Source of the DNA: CALAED01 sp036555725
GTDB taxonomy: Bacteria > Actinomycetota > Actinomycetes > Streptosporangiales > Streptosporangiaceae
Direction of reading: 5' to 3'
DNA length: 64,000 nt
Assembly (NCBI GenBank): GCA_036555725.1
Contig: DATBKU010000043.1
Coordinates: 94,667 to 158,666 of the forward strand
This document shows, piece after piece, positions 43,310-51,734 of this stretch (positions are counted from its first letter, which is position 1; each line of letters opens with the position of its first letter). The position numbers and the translations under genes are program-made. The notes beneath the pieces were generated by a model, which saw only the letters and a list, made by a program, of their open reading frames with translations, searched no databases and was not told the origin of the DNA.

Positions 43310-45145
43310 TTAGGCATCGAGGTCGGCGGCGAGGAGGAGCCACTCCTCTTCGACCTGGGCTCGTTCGGCTTCGATGGCCTTGACTTCGTCGCCGAGTTCG
43401 AGCAGCTTCTCGTAGTCGGCGGCGTGGGCGGCCAGCTCCCGGTGGAGTTCGGCTTGGCGTTCGGCCAGCTTGTCGAGGCGTCGCTCCAGCCGGTCGAGCT
43501 CCTTGCGCGCCCGCCACTCCTGGCCGGTTCCGGTCCGGGCCCGGCCCGGCTCAGGTGTCGACACCGCCGCCCTTCCGCCGGCACTCGTACGACCCGCAGC
43601 CGAACGACCCGCAGCCGAACGACCCGCAGCCGAACGACCCGCAGCCGGACGAGCGGAGGACGCGGCGCGGCGGGCGAGGAACTCCTCGACGCCGCCGGGC
43701 AGCAGCGAAAGGCCGCCGTCGCCCAGCAGCGCGACAACATGGTCGGTGACCCGTTCGAGGAAGTAGCGGTCGTGGCTCACCACGACGAGGGTGCCGGGCC
43801 AGCCGTCCAGCAGGTCCTCCAGCTCGGTGAGCGTCTCGATGTCGAGGTCGTTGGTGGGCTCGTCCAGCAGCAGCACGTTGGGCTCGCCCATGAGCAGCCG
43901 CAACAGCTGCAGCCGGCGGCGCTCGCCGCCGGACAGGTCGCCGACCGGCGCCCATTGGGCGTCGCCGCGGAACCCGAGCCGCTCCAGCAGTTGGCCGGCG
44001 GTCCAATCGCGCTTGCCGACGGTGATCCGGCGCCGGATCTCCTCGACCGACTCCAGCACGCGGCGGGACGGGTCCAGCTCGGTCAGCTCCTGCGACAGAT
44101 GGGCGAGCTGCACGGTCTTGCCCCGTACGACCCGGCCGGAGACCGGCGCGACCGACCCCGCGAGCAGCCGCAGCAGCGTGGTCTTGCCGCTCCCGTTGGC
44201 GCCGAGCATGCCGACGCGGTCGCCGGGGCCGAGTCGCCACGTCAGGTGCTCGAAGATCGTGTGATCGCCGAGGATCGCCGTGACGTCCTCGACGTCGTAC
44301 ACGGTCTTGCCGAGCCGCGCGGTCGCGAATCGGGTGAGCTCGACCTCGTCGCGCAGCGGCGGCACGTCGGCGATGAGGGCCTGCGCCGCGTCGACCCGGA
44401 ACCTGGGCTTGGACGTGCGCGCCTGCGGGCCGCGGCGCAGCCAGGCGAGCTCCTTGCGCAGCAGGTTCTGCCGCTTCGCCTCGGCCGAGGCGGCGATGCG
44501 CGCCCGCTCCGCCTTGGCCAGGGTGTACGCCGAGTAGCCGCCGTCGTAGCGCTCGACCCGGCCGTCGACGACCTCCCAGGTACGGTCGGTCACCTCGTCG
44601 AGGAACCACCGGTCGTGGGTGACGACGATCAGCGCCGCCTTACGGCCTTGCAGATGCCGGGCCAGCCAGTCGATGGCCTCGATGTCCAGGTGGTTGGTGG
44701 GCTCGTCCAGGACCAGGACGTCGGAGTCCGGCACGAGCAGCCCGGCCAGGGCCGCCCGCCGCCGCTCACCGCCGGACATCGTGGCGACGGCCGTATCGAG
44801 ATCGATGCCGCCGAGCAGCCCCTCGATGATGTCGCGGACCCGCGCGTCGCCGGCCCAGTCGTACTCGGGCCGATCGCCGAGCACCAGGTCTCGTACGGTC
44901 ACGTGCTCGGGGAACTCGTCGCGCTGGGTCAGGAAGCCGACCCGCAGGTCGCGAGCGTGGGTGACCCGGCCGGCGTCCGGCGGCACGAGCCTGGCCAGCA
45001 CGGAGACCAACGTGGTCTTGCCGTCGCCGTTGCGGCCCACGACGCCGATCCGGTCGGCCTCGTCGACCCCCAAGGAGACCGCGTCGAGCAGTGGTTTCGG
45101 CCCGTAGGCCTTGGTGACACCCTCCAGGTTGATCAGGTTCACCAC
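43310..45145 (-). CDS. ABC-F family ATPase (ribosome-associated type), 611 aa
   Basis: Two ABC domains in one chain have Walker A GRNGDGKTTLV and GANGSGKTTLL, signature motifs MSGGERRRAALAG and LSGGERRRLQLLR, and Walker B VLVLDEPTNHLDIEA and VLLLDEPTNDLDIET. There are no membrane helices. This is the ABC-F class that acts on ribosomes or gives macrolide resistance. A repeat-built linker (SAAGR x 4) precedes the C-terminal coiled coil (RRLDKLAERQAELHRELAAH). The start is GTG 45145 or the adjacent GTG 45142. It is divergent from a GNAT gene and follows ispE in the conserved core order. The gap 43064-43309 to the convergent MarR-type gene has no recognisable gene. Confidence 0.93.
   Translation of the reverse strand: MVNLINLEGVTKAYGPKPLLDAVSLGVDEADRIGVVGRNGDGKTTLVSVLARLVPPDAGRVTHARDLRVGFLTQRDEFPEHVTVRDLVLGDRPEYDWAGDARVRDIIEGLLGGIDLDTAVATMSGGERRRAALAGLLVPDSDVLVLDEPTNHLDIEAIDWLARHLQGRKAALIVVTHDRWFLDEVTDRTWEVVDGRVERYDGGYSAYTLAKAERARIAASAEAKRQNLLRKELAWLRRGPQARTSKPRFRVDAAQALIADVPPLRDEVELTRFATARLGKTVYDVEDVTAILGDHTIFEHLTWRLGPGDRVGMLGANGSGKTTLLRLLAGSVAPVSGRVVRGKTVQLAHLSQELTELDPSRRVLESVEEIRRRITVGKRDWTAGQLLERLGFRGDAQWAPVGDLSGGERRRLQLLRLLMGEPNVLLLDEPTNDLDIETLTELEDLLDGWPGTLVVVSHDRYFLERVTDHVVALLGDGGLSLLPGGVEEFLARRAASSARPAAGRSAAGRSAAGRSAAGRTSAGGRAAVSTPEPGRARTGTGQEWRARKELDRLERRLDKLAERQAELHRELAAHAADYEKLLELGDEVKAIEAERAQVEEEWLLLAADLDA
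43591..43650 (-). repeat. Four 15-bp tandem repeats in the ABC-F linker
   Basis: The plus-strand unit GACCCGCAGCCGAAC repeats exactly three times, with a fourth copy differing by one base. It codes SAAGR units in the ABC-F protein, in a low-complexity linker. Confidence 0.9.
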
Positions 45146-45235
45146 GGTGGTACGGCTCCGGTTCCGACGCACGTCATCGGTCCCCGAGACTACCCGGACC
45201 GCGTCGGCACTACGGCCCTGTGCCACGGTGGACAC

Positions 45236-45787
45236 GTGCTGGTCAGACGGGAGACCGCGGGCGACGTCGCGGCCGTCCGCGCGGTCACCGCAGCGGCGTT
45301 CGCCCGCGCCGACGCGCCGGCGGCGACGCCGGCCGAGGTCACCCTGCTCGACGAGCTGCGCGCCGATGACGGCTGGCTGCCCATGTTCTCGCTGGTGGCC
45401 GTCGGAACGGCGGTCGGCGAGGCGGTCGGACAAGCGGATGACGCTCAGGTCATCGGGCACGTGCTGGGCACCCGCGGCTGGGTCGGCTCGGCGCCGGTGC
45501 TGGCGCTCGGCCCGGTGAGCGTACGCCCCGACCGCCAGCGGCAGGGCGTTGGGAGCGCGCTCCTGCACGCTGTGCTCGGTGCCGCCGACGCGGTGGGCGA
45601 ACCGCTCGTCGCGCTGCTCGGCAGCATCACGTATTACCGGCGATTCGGCTTCCGCCCCGCCGTACCGTACGGCATCACGCCCCCGGTCGCGGAGTGGGGA
45701 GACCACTTCCAAGTCCGCACCCTGGCAGCGTACGAACCGGCGCTGCGCGGCCGTTTCCGCTATCCCGCGCCCTTCGACCGCGTGTGA
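45236..45787 (+). CDS. GNAT-family N-acetyltransferase, 183 aa
   Basis: The acetyl-CoA-binding motif A is RQGVGSALLHAVLGAA, preceded by the strand LGPVSVRPDR and followed by LLGSITYYRRFGFRPA, the signature of the acetyltransferase subgroup with a GFxPA turn. GTG 45236 is used because the family starts with VRRETAGDV. The start codons of this gene and the ABC-F gene are 90 nt apart, so they share a divergent promoter region. Its substrate is unknown. Confidence 0.88.
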   Translation: MLVRRETAGDVAAVRAVTAAAFARADAPAATPAEVTLLDELRADDGWLPMFSLVAVGTAVGEAVGQADDAQVIGHVLGTRGWVGSAPVLALGPVSVRPDRQRQGVGSALLHAVLGAADAVGEPLVALLGSITYYRRFGFRPAVPYGITPPVAEWGDHFQVRTLAAYEPALRGRFRYPAPFDRV

Positions 45788-45795
45788 GCGTCGGC

Positions 45796-45824
45796 CGCGG
45801 GGAGGCGGGGTGCGCCCCCCCGCG
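45796..45824. terminator. GC-rich hairpin between the GNAT gene and ispE
   Basis: CGCGGGG and CCCCGCG pair around an inner GGG-TGCG-CCC hairpin, shortly after the GNAT stop in a 135-nt convergent gap. It has no T run. Confidence 0.45.
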
Positions 45825-45922
45825 ACACCCGGATCGGCCGCCGGCTGCCCACGCACAGGATCGCCACAGGGAAGCTGCTCCTCGCGCTGGGTCCGGCCGA
45901 CCTGGAGTAATCCCGGCGGCGG

Positions 45923-46864
45923 TCAGCAGATGGCGGCGCCGGGGACAGGACCGTGCGCCCGTACGACCGAGGTGGCGACGTCAAGGCCGGACAGGGCGGC
46001 CGCCATGTCCACCGCCTGGTCCTCGGACTCGGCGAGGAACGCGCAGGTCGGCCCCGACCCGGAGACGAGCGCGCCGAGCGCGCCGAGTTCGCGGCCCGCC
46101 GCCAGAGTCCGGCGCAGCGACGGCCGGAGGCGCAACGCGGCCGGCTGCAGATCGTTGCGCAGCTCCTCGCCGAGCGCCGTGGAGTCCCCGGCGGCGAGCG
46201 CCGCCATCAGTGACTGCGACACCTGTGGCAAAGAGACCTGCGCGCCGTCCGCCTGCGCGCCGTCCGCCTGCGCGCCGTCCGCCTCGCGCAGCCGGTCGCA
46301 TTCGGCGTACACCGCGGGCGTCGACAGGCCACCGTCGGCGAACGCGAACACCCAATCGAAGCGACCACGGGTCAGCGCGGGCGACAGCCGATCGCCCCGG
46401 CCGAGGCCTACCGCCGTGCCGCCGAGCAGTGCGAACGGTACGTCGCTGCCGAGCGACGCGGCCAGGTTGAGCAGTGCGTCGCGGTCCAGCCCGGCGTTCC
46501 ATAGGGCGTTGCAGGCGACCAATGCCGCGGCCGCGTCGGCGCTCCCCCCGGCCATGCCGCCCGCGATCGGGATCGCCTTGTGGATCCGCAGCCGTACAGC
46601 CGGTTCCACACCGATGTGCGCCGCCAGCTGCGCGGCCGCCTTGGCGGCGAGGTTGTCCGGGCCTGTCGGTACGGCGTCGAGGGTCAGCCCGGCGGCCCCT
46701 TCGACGACGACGCTCAACTCGAGCGCGGGCTCCGCGGTCACCTCGTCGAACAGAGACACGGCATGGAACACATTGACAAGATCGTGGAAGCCGTCGTCAC
46801 GTACCGGCCCCACGCTCAGCTGGAGATTGACCTTGGCGGGCACGCGCACGCTGACGGGTGTCAC
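45923..46864 (-). CDS. ispE: 4-diphosphocytidyl-2-C-methyl-D-erythritol kinase, 313 aa
   Basis: A GHMP kinase of the MEP isoprenoid pathway. The N-terminus VRVPAKVNLQLSVGPVRDDG has the family's Lys and Asp, the ATP loop is PIAGGMAGGSADAAAAL, and motif 3 GALVSGSGPTCAF is complete. An insert of three DGAQA repeats near residue 210 is coded by a 15-bp tandem repeat. GTG 46864 fits the family start. The divergent Ser/Thr kinase gene starts 98 nt away. Confidence 0.96.
   Translation of the reverse strand: MTPVSVRVPAKVNLQLSVGPVRDDGFHDLVNVFHAVSLFDEVTAEPALELSVVVEGAAGLTLDAVPTGPDNLAAKAAAQLAAHIGVEPAVRLRIHKAIPIAGGMAGGSADAAAALVACNALWNAGLDRDALLNLAASLGSDVPFALLGGTAVGLGRGDRLSPALTRGRFDWVFAFADGGLSTPAVYAECDRLREADGAQADGAQADGAQVSLPQVSQSLMAALAAGDSTALGEELRNDLQPAALRLRPSLRRTLAAGRELGALGALVSGSGPTCAFLAESEDQAVDMAAALSGLDVATSVVRAHGPVPGAAIC
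46238..46282 (-). repeat. Three 15-bp tandem repeats within ispE
   Basis: The plus-strand unit CTGCGCGCCGTCCGC occurs three times exactly, coding DGAQA repeats in a surface loop of IspE. Confidence 0.9.
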
Positions 46865-46962
46865 GCTGTGACAGCGTACGTTAACGGCAGCAATGCCCAC
46901 ATCCGGGCGGCCGCGGGACCGCTCGTTGTCCGCGTCGTTGGATACCGTTTGCTCAGATCGCG

Positions 46963-48675
46963 TTGAGCGGCGCGATGGGCGGGGCGGACGTGGGAGGGAG
47001 CCGGAGCCCGGTGCAGGAGCAGACGGGGCGGACGACGTTGCCCAGCGGCGCCGAGCCGCTGGGGCCCGGTGATCCGGCGACAATCGGGTCGTACGGCCTG
47101 ATCGGCAAGCTCGGCGAGGGCGGCATGGGCGCCGTCTATCTGGGCCGGGACGCGCAGAACCGGCCCGTCGCCATCAAGGTGATCCGCCCCGAGCTCGCGG
47201 CCAGCCCGGCCTTCCGGGCGCGGTTCCGCGACGAGGTGAGCAACGCCCAGCGGGTGGCCTCCTTCTGTACGGCTCAGGTCCTCGAACACGGCGAGGAGGA
47301 CGGCCGTCCCTATCTCGTCACGGAGTACGTCGACGGCCGGCCACTGGACGAGTACATCGACACCCAGGGCGCGCTGCCGGCCGGCACCCTGCACGGCGTC
47401 GCGGTCGGCGTCGCGGCGGCGTTGACCGCGATCCACGCCGCCGGGCTCGTCCACCGCGACCTCAAGCCGGCGAACGTGCTGCTGTCGGTGTCCGGGCCCC
47501 GGGTGATCGACTTCGGCATCGCGCGGGCCGCGGACGCCACCGCGCAGCACACGAAGGCCGGCTTCGTGGTCGGCAGTCCCGGCTGGATGGCGCCCGAACA
47601 GGTGCTGCGCGGCGAGGTCAGTACGGCCGTGGACATCTTCGCGTGGGGCACGCTGGTCGCCTACGCCGGCACCGGACGACGCCCGTACGGCACCGGCCCG
47701 GTCATGGCCATGGCCGCCCGCGCCGAGCAGGGCGACCCCGACCTGGCCGGGCTGCCCGAGCCGCTCCGCGCGGTCGTGGCGCGCGCCCTCCACCCCGACC
47801 CCGGGCGCCGGCCGACCGCCCAGCAACTGCTGCTTTCCCTGGTCGGCGGCACGGAGAGCATGTCGACCAACCCTGACGTACGGGTGTCCGACGCCCAGGC
47901 CGCCGCCGACGAGGAGCTCAGTCGGGCCTGGCGGGCGCAGCCGCCGGTCATGATGCCACCTCCGTGGATGCCCCCGTCGCCACCGCACGGAGTGCCGATC
48001 GGCGGCGGGACCTACCCGCCCTTCTCGGCCGCCCCGCCGCCTCCGGGGCCCGCACCGGGCACCATGCCGGGTGGCACACCGGGTACCGCCCCGGCCATGG
48101 CCAGCGCGATGGGCTCGGCCCCCACTCAGCCGCCCATGCAGCGACCGTTCCCGCCGCCGTACCAGGCCGGCCGGCGACGCAAGCGCCGCGGCTGGCTCGG
48201 CTGTCTGGTGGCCGGCTCGATCATGTTCGTGGCCGTCATCGTCGGCCTGATCCTTATCGGCATCCTGACTCAGCCCCACGACGGCAAGCTCGGCGAGCCG
48301 GCCAAGGACGGCCAGTTCACCTTCGTGGTGAATGCGCCGGCCAGGTGCGGGTCGAGGGCGGCGGTCTCGGGGATCACGCCGAGCAAGGGCAAGCTCTGCC
48401 AGATCCAGTTCTCGGTGCGGAATACCGGCACCAAGAGCCGTACGCTCGCACCCGGCTTCCAGGAGCTGTACGACGCGAACGACGACTACTACCAGGGGGC
48501 GACCCTGCTGCGCGGGAGCGCCGACGCGGACAACAGGGTGAGCCCGCAACTGCTCGCCCCGGGCGCCTCGTTCTCCGGCATCGTGCTGTTCGACGTGCCC
48601 TCGTCCTTCCAGCCCACGTCGGTGGTCCTGTACGACGACAGCACCAGCAACGGCGTCCGCATCCCCGCGTCCTGA
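46963..48675 (+). CDS. Membrane Ser/Thr protein kinase (PknB-type) with extracellular DUF4352-like domain, 570 aa
   Basis: The kinase domain (residues 43-300) has all motifs: GKLGEGGMGAVYLG, VAIKVIR, HRDLKPANVLL, DFGIARA, SPGWMAPEQ. A Pro/Met/Gly-rich linker of about 90 residues, a basic stop (GRRRKRRGW) and one membrane helix (about 395-420) lead to an extracytoplasmic beta-domain like DUF4352, with two Cys that may pair. It would sense an external signal and phosphorylate cytoplasmic partners. The start may be TTG 46963 or ATG 46975. No PASTA domain is present, unlike classic PknB. Confidence 0.92.
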   Translation: MSGAMGGADVGGSRSPVQEQTGRTTLPSGAEPLGPGDPATIGSYGLIGKLGEGGMGAVYLGRDAQNRPVAIKVIRPELAASPAFRARFRDEVSNAQRVASFCTAQVLEHGEEDGRPYLVTEYVDGRPLDEYIDTQGALPAGTLHGVAVGVAAALTAIHAAGLVHRDLKPANVLLSVSGPRVIDFGIARAADATAQHTKAGFVVGSPGWMAPEQVLRGEVSTAVDIFAWGTLVAYAGTGRRPYGTGPVMAMAARAEQGDPDLAGLPEPLRAVVARALHPDPGRRPTAQQLLLSLVGGTESMSTNPDVRVSDAQAAADEELSRAWRAQPPVMMPPPWMPPSPPHGVPIGGGTYPPFSAAPPPPGPAPGTMPGGTPGTAPAMASAMGSAPTQPPMQRPFPPPYQAGRRRKRRGWLGCLVAGSIMFVAVIVGLILIGILTQPHDGKLGEPAKDGQFTFVVNAPARCGSRAAVSGITPSKGKLCQIQFSVRNTGTKSRTLAPGFQELYDANDDYYQGATLLRGSADADNRVSPQLLAPGASFSGIVLFDVPSSFQPTSVVLYDDSTSNGVRIPAS

Positions 48676-48754
48676 TCTTGTGGTCACGCCCCGGACGTCC
48701 ACCGCACCGCGACCCGCGCCGGCCTGTCCGGGCCGCCCCGCGACTCGGCCGTGA

Positions 48755-49606
48755 TCAGGGGTGGTGTTCGGCGATGCGGGCGAAGGCTGCGACGTCGAGG
48801 GATTCGCCGCGGGCCGACGGGTCGACGCCGGCGGCGCGGAGGGTTTGTTCGGCGGCCGCGGGCGAACCCGCCCAGGTCGCCAGCGCCGCCCGAAGCGTCT
48901 TGCGCCGTTGCGCGAACGCGGTGTCGACGACGGCGAACACCTCGTCCCTGGAGGCGCTGGTCGGCAGGGGCTCCCGCCGGGTGAACGCCACCAGTCCCGA
49001 GTCCACGTTGGGTGCCGGCCAGAACACCGAGCGGCCCACCGGGCCGGCCCGCCGGGCGTCGGCGTACCAGGCCATCTTCACCGAGGGCACACCGTAGATC
49101 TTGGTTCCGGGGCGCGCGCTGAGCCGGTCGGCCACCTCGGCCTGCACCATGACCAGGCCGTGTCGCAGCGACGGCAGCAGCCCGAGCAGGTGCAGCACGA
49201 CAGGCACCGCCACGTTGTACGGCAGGTTCGCGACCAACGCGGTCGGCGGCGGGCCCGGTACGCCGGCGACGCGCAGCGCGTCCGCCCGTACCACCTCGAG
49301 CCGGTCGGCCAGCTCCGGTACGCGGTCCGCGACCGTACGCGGCAACTCAGCGGCCAGTGCCGGATCGACCTCGATGGCCACCAGCCGCGGTACGGCCGGC
49401 AGCAACCCGAGGGTCAGCGAGCCGAGACCCGGGCCGACCTCCACCACGACGTCGCCGGGGTCGAGCTCGGCCGCCCGGACGATCCGGCGCACCGTGTTGG
49501 CGTCGATGACGAAGTTCTGCCCGAGCGTCTTCGTCGGCCGTATCCCCAGCCGCCCGGCCAACTCCCGTACGTCGGACGGGCCCAGCAGCGTCTGCGTCTC
49601 TACCAC
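48755..49606 (-). CDS. rsmA: 16S rRNA dimethyladenosine transferase, 283 aa
   Basis: RsmA (KsgA) dimethylates two adjacent adenines near the 16S 3' end. The family motifs TKTLGQNFVID, VEVGPGLGSLTLGLL, and the NLPYNVAVPVV catalytic motif (N-L-P-Y) are clear, and the C-terminal helical domain ends with the usual LRAAGVDPSARGESLDV. GTG 49606 is preferred because it follows a purine-rich stretch. The gene upstream is not rpfB as in many relatives, but an ATPase gene 30 nt away. Confidence 0.96.
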   Translation of the reverse strand: MVETQTLLGPSDVRELAGRLGIRPTKTLGQNFVIDANTVRRIVRAAELDPGDVVVEVGPGLGSLTLGLLPAVPRLVAIEVDPALAAELPRTVADRVPELADRLEVVRADALRVAGVPGPPPTALVANLPYNVAVPVVLHLLGLLPSLRHGLVMVQAEVADRLSARPGTKIYGVPSVKMAWYADARRAGPVGRSVFWPAPNVDSGLVAFTRREPLPTSASRDEVFAVVDTAFAQRRKTLRAALATWAGSPAAAEQTLRAAGVDPSARGESLDVAAFARIAEHHP

Positions 49607-49635
49607 GCCCCAAGTCTCGCGTACGTGACTCCGGT

Positions 49636-51096
49636 TCACGCCGCGTACACCGTGGCCAGATCGACCAAGAGAATGTGGCGATCCACGCGACCCAGCTCGA
49701 TGAGATTGCGATCGAAGCCGGCTCCGCTGTAGCAGGCGAGGGTTGTCTGCGTGGTGTCGAAACCCTTGACCGACAATAGATCTCGGGCTCGGCGGAGCCG
49801 ATCCACATGGCCCGGCGTCATCACCTTGTCCCACTTGACTTCGCCCAGCGACAGGACACGACGCCGCCGACCGGGTGTCTCGGGCGCGAGCACAGCCACA
49901 TCGATCTGGAGTTGGGTGCGGTTGAGGGGATCGCTCACAGCCGCAGCGGCCACTTCGCCGGGCAGATCCCCAAAGACATCTGGACCCGCGGCGCTGGCCC
50001 AATCTCGGCAGATTCCCTCGAAATGTGGGCCGACCACCTGAGACAGAAAGGTGCCTTGGGAATTGTGCCAGGCGGCGGTCTGCTCACCACGTTCCAGCCG
50101 GGTCCACTCACGGCGCATCACTGCTTCGTAGAAGGCGATCAGAGGTTCGCAGATGCGATAGAGCGATCGGCCTTTGCGGAACGGGTCGACCTCCCGAGCG
50201 ACCAGCTGAGAGTCCTCCAGCACAGACAGGGGATGGCCGATGTCCGGCGACTTACGGCCGATGTGGCCGGCGATGCCGCCTCTGGTGGCATTCCCTGACG
50301 CTATCGCTCCGAGAACGGCATGGTAAATCGCCGTGTCCCGGATATCGACCTCTTCGGCAAGCAGGTACCGTGCTTCCCGAAAGAGCGGAATCTGCGGGTT
50401 GAGCACCGTACGGAGCACCCAGGAGTCGAAATCGTCGAGCGAGTCGGGCGCGTCTCCGGCCACGAACTCGCGACGGTATGCCGGAGTTCCGCCGACAATG
50501 GAATGGACCAGGACGGCGAGACGAGGATCGTCTATACCCCAGAACCGCGCGGCGGTGCGATAGTCCATGGGCCGCACTATCAATTCGAGGCTTGCCCGTC
50601 CGCGCAGCGGAGCACTCCCTGCGAGCAGGCGTCCCATGACCGACATGGCCGACCCGCACAGCAGCAGACGCGCCATTCCCTGCCGTGCGATGCCTCGTGG
50701 GTCGAGAGCAGCCTGGAGTAGTGATGGGAGCGAAGGGCTCGCCTTGCTGAGATAGGGGAACTCATCGATGACGATCAGCCCTTCGGACACGGTGGCGAAT
50801 AGCCTTTCCAACGCCTCGTCCCAGTTGTCAAAGGCGTAGCGCCCGCCCCCCGCATGACCCGCGAGGGACTGGCCGAAGCGGGCCAGCGCCTCGACCTCCG
50901 TCGAGTCCGTCGCCGTGAAGAAGTAGCCGCCGACGCTGCGTACCAGAGCATCGAGCAGAAATGTCTTGCCCTGACGCCGCCGCCCGCTGACGATGCCGAG
51001 CCGAACGTCGGGGCTGCTCGACGTGGCGAACCGCCCGAGCCCTTCCCACTCTCGCTCTCGATCGAAGACATGACTCGGCTTGCCGAGAAGGCTCAT
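49636..51096 (-). CDS. Archaeal-type ATPase with C-terminal nuclease-like DUF234 domain, 486 aa
   Basis: The N-terminal ATPase (about residues 1-250) has Walker A SGRRRQGKTFLL, Walker B GLIVIDEFPYLS, and sensor LLLCGSAMSVM. A winged-helix region follows. The C-terminal part (about 340-486) has the DUF234/PD-(D/E)xK-like signature EGICRDW, then IDVAVLAP and LGEVKW (E-x-K). Such proteins are commonly mobile or accessory, and their role is unknown. Codons are less G+C-biased than in flanking core genes. It occupies the place between rsmA and tatD where actinobacteria usually encode RpfB. A 12-bp-arm inverted repeat lies 9 nt upstream of its start. Confidence 0.85.
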   Translation of the reverse strand: MSLLGKPSHVFDREREWEGLGRFATSSSPDVRLGIVSGRRRQGKTFLLDALVRSVGGYFFTATDSTEVEALARFGQSLAGHAGGGRYAFDNWDEALERLFATVSEGLIVIDEFPYLSKASPSLPSLLQAALDPRGIARQGMARLLLCGSAMSVMGRLLAGSAPLRGRASLELIVRPMDYRTAARFWGIDDPRLAVLVHSIVGGTPAYRREFVAGDAPDSLDDFDSWVLRTVLNPQIPLFREARYLLAEEVDIRDTAIYHAVLGAIASGNATRGGIAGHIGRKSPDIGHPLSVLEDSQLVAREVDPFRKGRSLYRICEPLIAFYEAVMRREWTRLERGEQTAAWHNSQGTFLSQVVGPHFEGICRDWASAAGPDVFGDLPGEVAAAAVSDPLNRTQLQIDVAVLAPETPGRRRRVLSLGEVKWDKVMTPGHVDRLRRARDLLSVKGFDTTQTTLACYSGAGFDRNLIELGRVDRHILLVDLATVYAA

Positions 51097-51104
51097 AGTT
51101 GAAC

Positions 51105-51138
51105 TATACAGCTAAGCACTACAGGCCTTAGCTGTATA
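51105..51138. promoter_or_regulatory. Inverted repeat with perfect 12-bp arms at the ATPase gene start
   Basis: TATACAGCTAAG (51105-51116) and CTTAGCTGTATA (51127-51138) flank 10 nt, immediately before the ATPase start codon (51096). A TATATA box lies just beyond (51143-51148) and could be the -10 on the minus strand. The site would overlap the transcription start, so a repressor bound here should block the gene. Confidence 0.65.
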
Positions 51139-51267
51139 CGCCTATATAGAAGACGCATTCGCCGTGACACCGTCACCCATGGCGAACCGGGTGACGGTGT
51201 GATCGTCATCACGGCCGACGACACTTTGGCAGCTCGCCCTGATGGCAGGCTGGCCGAGCACCCCGGC

Positions 51268-51474
51268 CTAGGCCTCGTGGCGCGGCCAGTCGAACCATGA
51301 CGGGAAGACCTCGGCCTTGCGGGGACCTGACCATTTTCTATCTGGGAGATCAGCGACTCGGAAACGTTGATCCGCGTCGCGAGCTGGGGCCTGTGTGAAG
51401 CCGATTGCCTGACGGTGGTGCCGGAGTTCACGGCCCCAGATGGCCTGCGGACTGTTCGCGTCGTACATCGCCAC
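51268..51474 (-). pseudogene. Remnant of an XRE/DUF5753-type regulator gene
   Basis: The start MAMYDANSPQAIWGRELRHH followed by RQAIGFTQ is that of XRE-family regulators of the DUF5753 (Scr1-like) class. One extra base in a G run (plus-strand 51386-51389) shifts the frame, after which LATRINVSESLISQIENGQ continues the helix-turn-helix in the next frame. Then most of the gene is missing, and the old frame resumes as RKAEVFPSWFDWPR and stops. Intact members have about 270-290 residues, so this is a decayed relic. It lies beside the ATPase gene, in a stretch (51139-51734) without other recognisable genes. Confidence 0.7.
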
Positions 51475-51734
51475 CGTATTGCCCCTGTTGCCCGGACTGG
51501 TCCGAATTCACGTCACCCGTTGCAGACGACCGCCATTTATTGAATCGTGTGCCAACGTTCTCGCGGCGAGTCGGTGCGCTTTCTAGTGCACCGAGAGTAA
51601 CGGTCCGCCTCGATTTCACTACAGAAACCGGAAAGGAGACGCTCGTGGCCTCATCGGCGGATTCCGAACTCGCCAAGCTGCGCGTCGACGTCACCTGCGC
51701 GTCGTGGTCACCGCAATTCTTGCGATCTAAGCGC
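51475..51734. other. Intergenic region without a recognisable intact gene
   Basis: An A+T-richer stretch follows the regulator relic. A GTG at 51645 has a good AAAGGAG site and opens a frame (VASSADSELAKLRVDV), but this runs without a stop antisense through tatD and has no family match. It could be the start of a truncated gene. Nothing else is seen. Confidence 0.4.

Noticed and set aside
43100..45235. Long plus-strand frame ahead of the GNAT gene
   Set aside because: It is antisense to the ABC-F gene. The acetyltransferase family begins only at GTG 45236.
51645..51734. Possible small gene with a good ribosome-binding site (GTG 51645)
   Set aside because: The frame does not end before running antisense through tatD and matches no family; mentioned only as a possible relic.
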